A DNA stretch of 64,000 nt, taken from the NCBI GenBank assembly GCA_032207245.1, contig CM063502.1, positions 139,936,673 to 140,000,672 on the forward strand, written 5' to 3'. Shown piece by piece: positions 41,963 through 58,195 of this stretch. The stretch is from Pardosa pseudoannulata (taxonomy: Eukaryota > Arthropoda > Arachnida > Araneae > Lycosidae). The stretch's first letter is position 1; every line of letters begins with the position of its first letter. The notes beneath the pieces were generated by a model. It saw nothing but the letters and a program-made list of their open reading frames with translations. It made no database searches and was not told where the DNA came from. The translations under genes were made by a program, and so were the position numbers.

Positions 41963-43129
41963 AACTCAGCAGATTGAATTAGCCTATAAAGTGCAAGCGT
42001 ATTCAATTACGTCATATATCAGCATCAATAAGTGAGCATGCTTTACAAAATATTTTCTTTCTAAACTTCAAGATAGCCCAAAACAGAAAGTACGTGAAGC
42101 TCACAAATGAAAATAAAAATTACATCAGAAATAGCTTTAGTAATATGCTTTTGAAATATATACGAATTAAGATTCATATAAAATTTATTCATTACTTTTG
42201 GGATGCTGTGTAAACCTTTTTTAACCTTTTTTTACAAGCTGTTTAACTAGTCTATTGTTAGTGACACATTTATAGAAAAAAAACCACAGTGATGAATATT
42301 TTAAACAGTTTTAAAAAGAAAGCTTAAATCTTTTACAGGTGTCAAAAAAAGATGCCGTTACACATATCTAAACCCGCGTCTGTTGCAGATGCTCTTTAAC
42401 AATAACTAAAAACGTTTTTCTGCGTCAGTTTCAAAAACAGTCTTTGAGTACAGCTAGATACAATAAAATGTATTTAAAATATTTCACAAAGAATGAACTC
42501 TCTAACAGGCTATTTCTAGCTTTATTATAAAAAAAGCCTTGTTTAAATAAGATCTTGTATGTTTTGTTATGTAAAGAATTATTTTTATCTTAAATTCATA
42601 AGATATATACCTTTTTAAATTTTCACTATTAATCTACAATATTGCGTTGTATGGTAAAGATAACTGGAACCTTATAATTAATAAGCTATTACTAAACGAC
42701 TGATTTTGTCTGACTTGAAAATAAGTAGTCCCTTTGGATCTAAATAGGTCACTGCTCTTTTTAGACTATTCTTTTAAAACCACTATATAATAATTATTAA
42801 AATTATTTAGTAGGTTAAGGGAAAAAATTTTATCTAATTTAAAACTAATTTTTACTGAAATGGAATTTTATGTTTATATTTTTTAATTTAGTTCTACTAT
42901 TGTATAAAATAGAATTTTTTTGTAATTTCTATTATATTAATTGTAGTTGCTAAATTTTTAATTGATAATATACTTTGGATTACCTTTTATCTCTAGTCAA
43001 AAATGCATGTACTTATGTAAAAGGCTAAAGGGAATATAAAGGTTGCTAAAAAAAACTGAGCTTCTATCCAGGAAGTTACAAAAATTAAGAAACCGATGAA
43101 ATTTCAGTAACAATGATCAGCTACCTCTT
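41963..43129. other. Intron, no feature
   Basis: AT-rich intronic DNA. Confidence 0.5.
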
Positions 43130-43154
43130 GATTACTATTATTATTATTATCTTG

Positions 43155-43204
<50 letters not shown>

Positions 43205-43340
43205 CTTGATTATTATTATTATTATTATCTTGATTATTATTATTATTATTATTATTATCATTATCTTGAAGATTATTATTATTATTATCTTGATTATTAT
43301 TATTATTATTATTATTATCTTTATTTTTATTATTATTTTG
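43130..43340. repeat. (ATT)n microsatellite with CTTGATT interruptions
   Basis: ATT repeats broken at regular places by ATCTTGATT units, which suggests expansion of a longer compound unit. Confidence 0.95.
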
Positions 43341-43773
43341 AAAAAATAAGTAATGAGTTTTTTACCATTATCTTTGTTTAAAATGACAAAATCGTTTAAA
43401 AACTTTCTTTTCTATATAGAGTGTAAACAAAATATATCTGAGAGGACAGGGAGCTTGCCCCACAGAGGTTTTGCAGTGTCGATATACACACACATATATG
43501 TACACATGCATATGCATACATACATACATATATACATGCATACACATGCTATGCATACGTATATATGCATACGCATACACATGGATGAGAGAGTTTTGTA
43601 AAAATTTTACTTAATAGAAGCTCCATGAACATTAAAATTGTTTTTTGATAAACATATTCGAATCAACACTTCTATAGGGATAATAAGCAACTTTTATGTA
43701 ATCTCAAAATGCAAATTTAATGACTTTTATTAGATAATAAAACTTCAGTATAGAGAGTTTTCCAGTAACTATT

Positions 43774-44575
<802 letters not shown>

Positions 44576-44805
44576 CGAACACACGCGTAGAGTGGGTTCA
44601 CAGTTCCATGTCCACGCTCTAACTGACTCTTATCTGTTTGCAAACTCATCAAAATCTTCCAAAATCCTTCCGCCTGACCGGATTATCCTAAAACCTTACG
44701 CGAGTGTGGGTCTTTTCCATTTATTTTATTATTATAAAAGAGTTCCATTGTTATAATCGTTTATAACTCACGTCATTTCCAACTACCCCTTTTTTTAGAC
44801 CAGAC

Positions 44806-45362
<557 letters not shown>

Positions 45363-45584
45363 CGCTTAGACGAAGTGAACGTGGTAAATTCAATAGAAAC
45401 GAAAGCGCTCAAGATCAACTCAAGATTTTATTTCTCCGCAACTGAAGGAAAAGCTACGTATATACAGTTTTGGAACCTTTCAGACTTTGAAAGCTCACAG
45501 AAAATTAGGAAATGAAACTGACATAAATTTGCATGATTAACTTAAATTAACATAAAGCAAATTCCAACTAAAATCAATCTTTGT

Positions 45585-45655
45585 TTTCGAATCCGTAACC
45601 TCCCGTTCACGAGTCCGCTGCTTTACCGACAGTGCCACGGCGTCCTTGACAGAAA
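45585..45655 (-). repeat. tRNA-like sequence (second SINE head or tRNA pseudogene)
   Basis: On the minus strand: GACGCCGTGGCACTGTCGG, TAAAGCAGCGGACTCGTGAA, then GGTTACGGATTCGAA. The A-box-like and B-box-like parts are about 30 nt apart and the central part looks like an anticodon arm. There is no proper acceptor stem, so it is not an intact tRNA gene. It is unlike the main SINE. Confidence 0.45.
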
Positions 45656-46919
45656 GGATCGCTTTTCGCTACAATATATATAAAACATGGACAAATTTGT
45701 CACTATCCATTTATGCATGAACTAGTATTAACCCGTTCAACAGAAGATAGAACTTTATTTCAATACTCTTTTAAAAGCTAGTATTTGAAAATTAACAAAC
45801 AGTGTAATGAAATTATCTTCTCTATTCTGTGTTGAATAGCGTACAGCACAGTAAGTGAATTCACATAGATAAAATTTGAACGTGTAGTATATAAAAAACA
45901 AGCAGGAATATGCTCTACCAGAATTTTAAATAGTGTGTCATATGAATTTTTATATAAATATAGATATATATATATATTACATTTTCATTTGTAATAAATG
46001 CTTTTTTCACTCATTTGAAATATAGCATAGAAAAGACCTTTATTAATCAGGTCTATTTGCGGAGGTGAAAAATTATATAGTTTCTCGAAATAAACTTTTA
46101 ACAACTTTATTATAACGCTTCAAAAAAAAGTATAAGTAATAAAAATGGAAATAAGCTAATACAGAAGTTTAAAAGAAGCATGTTATGGACTTCTATTTCA
46201 TTGCTTAAACCCATTAACTAGCGATTTTTTTCTAGTAATAGTATATTAAAATTTTTGGGTATTGAGATTAACTTAAGAAATTAATTTAGCTTATTAAACA
46301 AAAATAAATTTGATTTTTGGTTCCTACAAAGCTAATCTAACACTTTTTTATATTACTAAAATATATTTTGTAAGTACTACAAAACGTAAAAGAAATTGCA
46401 TATTATATCTTTTTTATTCATGTATGACTAAAATTACAATATTATTTTCTATAAAATATTAGAAAACATTGAGGTTTTAATAGAGGGCAGCAAAAAAGAA
46501 AAGTGAGAAAATAGTTTACCATGAACGTTTAAAGAAATGACTTCGTCATTTTCTTATTTTCAAGAAGAGTTGTTTTACCACTTCAATTTGTATACTATGT
46601 GCAATTTCTTTACCATAGATTTATAAAGGGTTAAAGTAAACGAGATACTATAGAACAGTATTCGAAAAATTTAAAAACCTTAAGGCTATCAATTATTTTC
46701 TATGAATTTAAGCTTAAATGCTTAATGCGTATACATAAAAATATGAATAAAAAATAAAAATATACATCCTAATTTGAAAGAAATAATTTTAATGTTCTGA
46801 TTTACTTTTTTATCAATGATGAACTACACCGCTGAGCTGCTACTATAATCGAAGGAGCAGATATGCAGATGGTGCCCCATGTATCAAATTTATTAAAAAA
46901 TAAATAGTAGCTAAAGCAT
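45656..46919. other. Intron, no feature
   Basis: AT-rich intronic DNA. Confidence 0.5.
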
Positions 46920-46932
46920 CCCTAATCAAAAA

Positions 46933-47114
46933 GCCGAACACTGGCCGATTGGTTAGGGCGCTGATCATCGGTACCAGAGTTCGTGGGTTCGAGTCCCACT
47001 ATGGCATGGATGTTCATTGCCGTTCAGAATCGGCTTTTAGCAGTAGGTCCCGGTCTCATTAGCCCTCGTGTGCAAAACAGTAGACCTTAACGCTCCAAAC
47101 CAAACCAAACCAAA
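46933..47114 (+). repeat. tRNA-derived SINE, best-preserved copy
   Basis: A 182-bp full-length copy flanked by perfect 13-bp direct repeats CCCTAATCAAAAA (46920-46932 and 47115-47127). The head carries an A-box-like TGGCCGATTGG and a perfect B box GGTTCGAGTCC. The body has GAATCGGCTTTTAGCAGTAG, CTCATTAGCCCTCGTGTG and GTAGACCTTAACGCTCC. The tail is (CAAAC)n. The head most resembles Ser- or Leu-type tRNA (GGCCGAxTGGTTAGGGC). It probably has internal RNA polymerase III promoters and is the best reference for the family. Confidence 0.95.
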
Positions 47115-47127
47115 CCCTAATCAAAAA

Positions 47128-49616
<2,489 letters not shown>

Positions 49617-49895
49617 TAGTTTGGAGTTCCAGTTTTTTCTACATTTAAAGCCAAAATTTTAAGCTTGTACAGAATTATTCTAAACATTTAAAATAACAGG
49701 ATCGGGTTTGTTTAGTAAAATTATTTTTTCTCACCGTCTTTGTCCAGCTGACATCCATTTTTAAAAACATTCTATTGGTTTAACTGGCCTATTCAGATTT
49801 TCATACTTCATTTTTAAGTCTCAAAGCAGCAAAATAAATTTTAACAATACTTATCACAAGCCAAAATTATTTTATTCATAGAAGGAATTAATATA

Positions 49896-50424
49896 CAGGG
49901 TGATTTTAATTAAATACCCAATTTCCGATTCCTGTAGGAAAAAACAAAACAAAAACCCATTGGTCAGAGAATGGCTTCAAAACTGAACTGAATATACTGA
50001 AAGCAGGATGGAGGGGGGTCTGGCATATTAGAAAAGCTCGAAAGTGCATCAATAGAGAGTGCCCTAATCGGCATACTATTCAAAATGATATTCTTGCTTA
50101 AGACGCATTGCATGTGTTATAAAGACGCAGGATAAGTTGCAGTTTTTTTAGTCAAACAACCAAAGCACTTATGCACATTGAATAATACAGTTGTTTTACT
50201 GTGCAACTTTGACCAAAACCGTCGTATTTTGATTCAAAATGTGACTTGTAGCTGAATCTGTTTTTGTTATACCACTTACAGTGTCGTTTATTGACATACT
50301 GTATAACTTTTTTTAAGCCATACGGTTTTCCCCTTCCAATACATTCACTTCAAATTTGAAGTCATTCCCACCAAAGGTTTTTTTACAGTATATAAAAAGT
50401 AGGACTTTAATTATAATCACCCTG
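49896..50424. mobile_element. TA-bounded MITE
   Basis: 529 bp with inverted ends CAGGGTGATTTTAATTAAAT and CAGGGTGATTATAATTAAAG (inverted), and TA at 49894-49895 and 50425-50426. No transposase. It lies wholly in the 3.4-kb intron between the second and third coding exons. A Tc1/mariner-type origin is inferred from the TA borders only. Confidence 0.8.
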
Positions 50425-50426
50425 TA

Positions 50427-51420
50427 GAAATAATTTAATGACCATTATATGAAGTTATGATATTACATAAGTTAATCAAAATTATTCCTCTTTATAATGG
50501 GAATTTTATAAAATTTACTAATTTACCTTCATATGGAAATCAATATAGCCCACTGAAATATTATTTCCAAACTGTTTCAATTATCGACGTCCCTTTATTA
50601 TCGATTGCAAGCGTCTGTTATACAATCTTCTTTATTTTCTCGGTTTACATTGTAATCCTACAGTCTGCTTAAAAAGTTTTCATTTGAACACACACTGTTT
50701 CTATACAATTTTAAAATACATGTCTTTCATAAGTAATATAGCACTGTTAAGAACTTATTATAAGATTAGCTGTATGTATTAAAAATAAAATAGATAATTT
50801 TATTTGCTAATTATAAAACAAGTTAATTACTTTTGCATTTTCTATATCGTGCAATCATTAAGAAGGAATAAATAATTTAAATAACCAAAATTCCTTAATC
50901 TAAAAAATTTGTACCCAAAATTTGGTATTTTACTAATATATTTCTAGAAATATTGTTGGCACAGAATGATATATAAATTCAAAGTATTTTTTCTAATTCA
51001 GCGCTTTAGATTCGGTATTTGTAAGTTCAATATAACTTATAAATGTTTTTATAAAGATTTGAATAGTATAAAATACTTTCATATCGTTGCCACTGCTATA
51101 GATACAAAATGAAAGGCAGAACAGTTTCAAAAATAAATGAGGAACTTGCATCATTATTTAAAATGCGAAGTCACTCGCTTTCTTTATAGCATTCGCTACT
51201 ACCAAGCCGCAAATATTTGGTAGTCATTTTAAGAGAATGCCATATAGATGGTTAAAATAACCCCTAGGATAACAGAAATAAACAAAAATGTATCCTTATA
51301 ATTTAGAAGCTGGAACAAAGTAGACCATCACCAGTACTGGCTGCCACCTTCAGAGGTATTGTCTGGGAACTTGGAGAACATTGTAACTACGAGCCTATTT
51401 TACGTGACCAATCCACCATT
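50427..51420. other. Intron, no feature
   Basis: AT-rich intronic DNA. Confidence 0.5.
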
Positions 51421-51505
51421 ATTGAACATGTTAGTTCTTTGACCGGCTTGAGACTCGAACTCTCAACCTTCTCTTATGAGATGGTTGGGGCTCTACATTT
51501 GCCGG
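51421..51505 (-). repeat. tRNA-like sequence, possible SINE relic
   Basis: On the minus strand: AGAGCCCCAACCATCTCATA, AGAGAAGGTTGAGAGTTCGA, then GTCTCAAGCCGGTC. A B-box-like GAGAGTTCGAGTCTC is clear; the A box is weak. It lies in a GC-richer block (51300-51550) and belongs to neither the main SINE nor the 45585 sequence. Confidence 0.35.
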
Positions 51506-52294
51506 GGCTCTAAACTTGCATCACAATCCTTGCAACCCATTCCCTTTCTGGTTGTACTGAATGAAAATTAAAATAGTTCGTACCTTCACTGAGATACATG
51601 AATTTACAACTCAGATATTTTTCTATCTGTATAAGTATATTTCTAGCTGATATAAAGATGTTAGTTTTTATATAGATTTATGTGTCTTACTATACAGACT
51701 TACACATAGATTTAATCAAAATCAGCCACATTATAATCAATCTTTCAGCTAACTAGAGCCTAGCAAATTAAGACGCAACATGCTAGGTTCGCATAATGTA
51801 GGTTCAATTACTGCCCGAATCAATCTGGTAAACTACGTGAGGCTTTCTTGATTTCGCGCACTGTAACTCAAGTGTAAATTGGGACATCCTTCATGATAAT
51901 AAAATTACCCTTCCCTCTCTATCGAAATCTTTTTCTCTTTATTTAAAAAAAATGGAATGTTGGATTAAACACTGTAGTAAACCTAGTACACTGTAGTAAA
52001 TTTTGGCATTTCAGAGAAAAAAATCTTTTTTTAAAGTGTTTTCACTGTATTATAATTATAAACCATTCGTAAATATTCAAAATGTCTTACTTCTTATAAG
52101 CACTTTTTATGAAAGATTCTATTTACTAGTTTTAAATTTATCCAGGTTGAAAATATATTTACTCATTTTATTCATGAAAACATTCTAGATTTGAGAGAAG
52201 ATATTTCGTGTAAAAGAAGTACCAAATATAAATTACACCTTTTGTCAAAAACCAAAGTTACATCTATAATTAAAATGATTCCCCCACATGGAAT

Positions 52295-52462
52295 CAAAGC
52301 TGGGTTGAGCTGCTCTTTGGTAGAGTTTATGGGTTCGAATCCCACTATTGGCATGAATGTCCGTAGCTCATTGGAATCGTCTTTAAGCAGTAGGTCCCAG
52401 TCTCATTAGCCCTAACGAAGCAAAACAGTAAGACCGTAGAGCTCCCAACAAACCAACCGAAC
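52295..52462 (+). repeat. tRNA-derived SINE
   Basis: ATGGGTTCGAATCCCACTAT (intact B box), GGAATCGTCTTTAAGCAGTA, TCCCAGTCTCATTAGCCC, a GTAAGACCGTAGAGCTCCC tail and CCAACCGAACC. The head is decayed. Located in the intron before the third coding exon. Confidence 0.88.
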
Positions 52463-52960
52463 CTGGGATGACAGAAGTAATGGTAAACATTTTAACACCA
52501 AGCCCCCAAAACATTATTGAAATAGATTTACATATAATGATATAATTGTATAACTAATGTATTGTTATCGAATATATATTACAAATTTCAGCTTTAATAA
52601 GTGATCGAAAAATTAACAAAAAAATGAATAATATTTAAAATTACATTACAAACATACATACAGTGAGTTAAAAAAGGATGTAAAAAATATAAGCCATAAA
52701 TCTGAGTTTGATTTTAAAATATTTTACAAATTTAATGTAGGCAAGACTTTATTTAATATGTATACCATATCCACCATTTTCTTACAACTGAAACTTATTA
52801 GTAATAACAGGTTCATTTTCAGAATGTTTTGATATAGTTTTATAAAAAAATGTGAATTTTTCTTTAAGAAATTTTTTGTTTGGTCTTTTTAGTTTGTAAT
52901 GAGAACATTTAGTTTTAATGCATTTCAAAAATTTAATTGGCATATTTCTTTTTATTTTAG

Positions 52961-53033
52961 AGTTCCAGATACTTTGACCAAAAGGATTATTTGGCAAACT
53001 TTACAGTCAGTGAATTTTTGCCATGAGCACAAC
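52961..53033 (+). CDS. CDKL1: CDKL1/CDKL4-like kinase, third coding exon
   Basis: 73 nt between acceptor TTTATTTTAG (52960) and donor GTAAGT (53034). The split glycine codon is completed, then VPDTLTKRIIWQTLQSVNFCHEHN brings the product to residue 122. This is helix E, ending one residue short of the expected C-IHRDVKPEN catalytic loop. The catalytic HRD, DFG and activation-loop exons are not in the remaining 11 kb that I could read, so the gene continues outside. The three exons sum to 366 nt, an exact multiple of three. Confidence 0.94.
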
Positions 53034-53619
53034 GTAAGTTTTTAGACATTTATTTTCCCGTTTCCATACTTTCTCTTTTTTTAAAATAATAACATAAATT
53101 TTCTGCATTTTTAATTTTTTCTGGTAAAAGATGTTATGTTCCAACCACATATAGTTAATTACAAATTAGCCATTAAGAGCACTTCTTGTTTTGGATAAAT
53201 TAATAAAAAATTATTTGGGAGTAAAAATTTATTGGATTTTTTTTCTGTCTTGAAATATATAAAAGGTTGTTAACGACAATGTTGGTTAATAGTGTTAATG
53301 AAACCTCTTAAATTTATAACTTACTGAAATTCCGAATTTTTTTAATATGAGCAGCATTAACACAAAATATTTTCTTACCCCTTTTGAGTAAAAAATTTGT
53401 CTAAAGAGTTCTAATTATTCTTAAATAATGCACTTTATGTGTGATAGAAAAATGAAGAAATTTTTTACTTAACATTTTTATTATGTGTTAAGATGTTTCA
53501 TTCGAACTAAAAGTTCTTGGTTCATGCTTAAGATATATCTAGTTATGACCATAAAACTTTAAGTACTTGATAAAATTTCACAACTGTTGTCCTATAATAA
53601 AAGTACAAGGCAAAAATTG
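53034..53619. other. Intron, no feature
   Basis: Beginning of an intron of at least 11 kb. Confidence 0.6.
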
Positions 53620-54110
53620 CTCTCTGTATAATCTCCGTACACGTTAACACATCAATTATCCCAGCAGAACACTAGTTGCCTTATGGCACTCTCATTACTC
53701 AAGTTTCTTGAACTATTCCAGTAACGTATTTTTCAAATCATCATGAAAAACTATATTTTTCCAAAAATTTCTTAAAAATATTCAAATGAATGAAAAGCCA
53801 AGGAAGATAAATCTGAATTATAAGGCGAATGTTTCAGGATCTCCCATTTCCAGTGTGCGAATATTTCTTTGGATTATTCTGACATATGGAGTTCATCTAT
53901 GAATTTTAAGCACCAAACATTGACTTAATATTAAATCGTTTGGCCTGTAAAAAACCTGCAATTTGCTGTGAATTTTTCTCTATATCTTTTGGCATGCATA
54001 AATCTGATAGCTGCATGTACCTCGAACTTCATATTGTTCGATTAAATATGACAGGTTTCGTTGCTCTCCTAAAATTAGTTTTGTCTTGAACAAAACAACA
54101 CTTCAATCTA
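53620..54110 (-). pseudogene. mariner transposase relic, internally deleted
   Basis: On the minus strand two parts of a mariner transposase are joined. The N-terminal part reads like EVHAAIRFMHAKRYREK (about 54030-53975). The C-terminal part reads HWKWEILKHSPYNSDLSSLA, FHSFEYF (53850-53775), then HDDLKNTLLE.FKKLE and a QLVFCWDN-like end. The middle of the protein, including the first two catalytic aspartates, is missing, and the third (SDY/SDF position) reads SLAF. It has several stops and is a different subfamily from the mariner at 40151. Confidence 0.6.
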
Positions 54111-56404
54111 ACTTAACTGCACTTCTAAACAAATCGAATTATGTAATGGAAGTCTATATCGCGCCGGCCTGCTTTGTATAATCGTCATTTATATCTTTAT
54201 TATCAGACCACCCTCTAGAAAAATGTGAGCTATTTAAAACCTATTTCAACCGTTATAAAATTAAGAATTAATCAGTGTTTATCACTTATAATAAAGTAAA
54301 ACAATTATTACAGGAGGCATTTTAATAAAACTAAGTGTCACGGTCTGTATGATAATGTAATTTAGAGTATAAGTATTAACCTGCAATTTAAAATAATTTT
54401 TAAAAAAAACGTTCTAAAGATTCTATTAATAATACAGAAATTATTTTGATTGAAAAAAATTAAAAATACCATGCAAATCCAAATAAAAGCTTAAGCAAGA
54501 GGATATATTAATAGGGTTAAAATTACAGCTTTAAATATACATAAAAAATTAAATTTTTCCATTAAGTTTTTTAATCTTACAAGTCATGATATAACATTTC
54601 AGATTCTATACGGATTATTATATATTTTAATCAATTAAGGATGGTTTAATAAATTTATGAGAATTAAAACAGATCTCGTATAACGCATAAAACTTTTGTA
54701 TAATTTTATTAAGTTTTCAAGAATTTATGATCAGTCAAAGCAACACCCTTTTCAACATGCACCAAGCTTCTTTTACGAGGTATAACCCTTTAAAAGTCTT
54801 TTTCAATCTGAGTTACACACTTTACACAGTACTAGTTTATTGATACAAAAATCATTTACAGCATTAAAAATTCAAACTGAACTGGATATGCACTATGTTG
54901 GGTAACTAAGTATGCAATGAATTTCAAACTGAAGCTTAAGATTTGCTGTCCGGTTTGTTAAGCAAGTATCATGTTTTATGTTTCTGACTTCAAAAATTGC
55001 ACATTGGAAATTAAATTCAATATAGTGTTTCTAGGTAAGTTCTAGGCAATAAGTTCTAGGTAATAAGTTCTAGGTAAGTTTTAGGCTCTTGTTCATTATC
55101 AAAGTATATGATTTGATAACTCACCCTAGTCAACTTAAAAACATTTGTAATGCCAAGCTGGAGAATCTCTTTAATATTGGGGGTAATTCTTGGTAAATCT
55201 CTTTAATTTCTTTAATTTTCAGGGCAGGTGATTTTTCTTTTGAGTCCAAACTTCTCTTTGTACTTACCAACCTTCCAGTCAGAAGATATTTAAACTCGCA
55301 GTTTTATATCGCATGTTCTTATTTTACAGGGAGATATTTCCAGTCTGGTACCTCGAAACCTTTCAATTCTAGTCTCAATCATCTCAAACGCATTTTAAAT
55401 ATCTATCTAATAGCTGATGCAATATTTTATTATTACAGTAAGTTGAGTTCGTGGCAGGATACAAATCGAACTAAATCACATACATTTGGGAGATTAAACC
55501 TGTGTTATTTCCCTTTTTTCGTGTATATTTACCTAAATCCATTAATTTAAATCGTGATGTAAACGATAAATGTCTTACAGGAGTATTTTGTGTTAAAAAA
55601 ATATAAGTTATTTAATGTTTATATTCATAGTAAAAAAATCAAGGAAGTGTAGGAATAATTAAACCATATTGTGAAACAAAAAAAAATAAATACTTCAACC
55701 ATAAAGCCAGAGCTTCAGCACTTTTCATGTTTACAGTTGACCATTTTCGACAGAACTGAGTAGGAATCACCCAGAAAATTAATTTTAATTAAAACGTCTC
55801 TGTTATCTTAGAAGTAGTTTCGCAAAGGCGAAAAAAATCTCATTTTTTGGAGTTTGCGAAAATATTCCACCTATGAATTTTCCCTCCTTATGTTATTTTA
55901 TTAAGTATAAAAATTTACTTTGAAATGTTTCTTGTCGGTATAAGTCACAAAACTACAACTACAAAGTAAAATAGAACTCGGTTATTTATTCATCATTTTC
56001 ATGCTTAACTTCAACGTTGCCCTTTTTTCATCATTATTTTGGAAAACAAACATTACTAATTTGTTTATTTCTATTAAAACTACATATACCTGAAATTTTG
56101 TTTGCAGTTTTGCATATGGTTCGTTTAACTAAGACGTATTACGATTCTTATCAGATCGAAAAAAGATTTGATTCAAGAGTATGGCACTCAAAGAATAAGA
56201 TAGAAAATTTCATGATTTTAATAATTTCATAATTTGTTATAATTATATTAATTATATTTTTATAAATTCACTGTAAAAATTCTCCCCACGCTATGAATAC
56301 AAGTTTTAAGGGATATCTTCGCTTGACGATTAACTGGAAAGTTCCATGACTAAAATAACTAGATACATGTTAACATTCATATACACCTGACATTATTTTT
56401 TAAG
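54111..56404. other. Intron, no feature
   Basis: AT-rich intronic DNA. TAAGTTCTAGG is repeated three or four times at 55035-55083. Confidence 0.5.
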
Positions 56405-58195
56405 TTAAAAATCAAGTGGTATGTAAAGTAATATTTAATCACATAAAATCTTCAAAACCTCTTTCATAGGATTTCTTAGAGTGAAAATGCATTTTAGCTC
56501 TTCAGTTAGAGAAATTCTCATAAGAAAGTTTTTTTTCATAATAATCAAAAAAGCCTATAAATTCTTCTCAAAAGGATTTTAAAAATATCTATATCGCTGT
56601 ATAACAAAATAAAGTCTAGTTTCTTAGAATGATTGTTATAAATTAATTCCTTTAGATATTTCAAACTTCGTTTCAGCTATCTAAATATTAATATAAAGGA
56701 TACGATAGAAGAAAATCAAGTGGTATGTAAAGTAATATTTAATCACATAAAATCTTCAAAACCTCTTTCATAGGATTTCTTAGAGTGAAAATGCATTTTA
56801 GCTCTTCAGTTAGAGAAATTCTCATAAGAAAGTTTTTTTTCATAATAATCAAAAAAGCCTATAAATTCTTCTCAAAAGGATTTTAAAAATATCTATATCG
56901 CTGTATAACAAAATAAAGTCTAGTTTCTTAGAATGATTGTTATAAATTAATTCCTTTAGATATTTCAAACTTCGTTTCAGCTACTTAAATATTAACATAA
57001 AGGATACGATAAAAGAAAATCAAGTGGTATGTAAAATAATATTTAATCACATAAAATCTTCAAAACCTCTTTCACGGGATTTTTTTAGAGTGAAAATGTA
57101 TTTTAATTCCTCAACTAGAGAAATTCTCATAAGAAAGATTTTTTTTCATGGCCTAAAAATTCTTCTTAGACGGATTTTAAAAATATCTATATGCTGTATA
57201 ACAAAATAATGTCTAGTTTCTTAGAATATTGTTTATAAATTAATTCCTTTAGATATTTCAAATTGCGTTTCAGCTACCTAAATATTAATATAAAGGATAC
57301 GATAAAAGAAAATCAAGTGGTATGTAAAATAATATTTAATCACATAAAATCTTCAAAACCTCTTTCACAGGATTTTTTTAGAGTGAAAATGTATTTTAAT
57401 TCCTCAACTAGAGAAATTCTCATAAGAAAGATTTTTTTTCATGGCCTAAAAATTCTTCTTAGACGGATTTTTAAAAATATCTATATGCTGTATAACAAAA
57501 TAAAGTCTAGTTTCTTAGAATAATTGTTTATAAATTAATTCCTTTAGATATTTCAAATTGCGTTTCAGCTACCTAAATATTAATATAAAGGATACGATAA
57601 AAGAAAATCAAGTGGTATGTAAAATAATATTTAATCACATAAAATCTTCAAAACCTCTTTCACGGGATTTTTTTAGAGTGAAAATATATTTTAATTCCTC
57701 AACTAGAGAAATTCTCATAAGAAAGATTTTTTTTTTCATGGCCTATAAATTCTTCTCAAAAGGATTTTAAAAATATCTATATCGCTGTATAACAAAATAA
57801 AGTCTAGTTTCTTAGAATGATTGTTATAAATTAATTCCTTTAGATATTTCAAACTTCGTTTCAGCTACTTAAATATTAACATAAAGGATACGATAAAAGA
57901 AAATCAAGTGGTATGTAAAGTAATATTTAATCACATAAAATCTTCAAAACCTCTTTCATAGGATTTCTTAGAGTGAAAATGCATTTTAGCTCTTCAGTTA
58001 GAGAAATTCTCATAAGAAAGTTTTTTTTCATAATAATCAAAAAAGCCTATAAATTCTTCTCAAAAGGATTTTAAAAATATCTATATCGCTGTATAACAAA
58101 ATAAAGTCTAGTTTCTTAGAATGATTGTTATAAATTAATTCCTTTAGATATTTCAAACTTCGTTTCAGCTACTTAAATATTAACATAAAGGAAAC
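56405..58195 (+). repeat. Six-unit satellite array, about 300 bp per unit
   Basis: ATCAAGTGGTATGTAAA starts units at 56411, 56715, 57019, 57312, 57607 and 57903 (spacings 304, 304, 293, 295, 296). Type A units (1, 2, 6) have TTTCTTAGAGTGAAAATGC, GCTCTTCAGTTAGAG and AATAATCAAAAAAGCC. Type B units (3, 4) have TTTTTTTAGAGTGAAAATG, TTCCTCAACTAGAG and lack the AATAATCAAAAAAG stretch. Unit 5 begins as B and ends as A. Short frames through type B units are by-products of the repeat. Confidence 0.97.

Noticed and set aside
43113..43349. Ile-rich 78-residue frame
   Set aside because: Translation of an (ATT)n microsatellite.
45728..46633. TTAACCCGTTCAACAG and a distant inverted TTAACCCTTTATAAA as a fifth TTAA element
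   Set aside because: The termini match for only about eight bases and there is no palindrome at the expected position.
46972..46999. SINE heads as genuine tRNA genes
   Set aside because: B boxes are good but the acceptor and anticodon stems are not maintained, and each head continues into a shared SINE body.
55548..55580. AATCGTGATGTAAACG, which translates like the RDV part of a kinase catalytic loop
   Set aside because: The flanking residues do not match HRDVKPEN and there are no suitable splice sites; taken as chance, not the next kinase exon.
57024..57770. Repeated 60-86-codon frames with similar protein sequence
   Set aside because: They are repeats of the same satellite unit read in one frame, broken by stops in other units; no sign of selection for protein.
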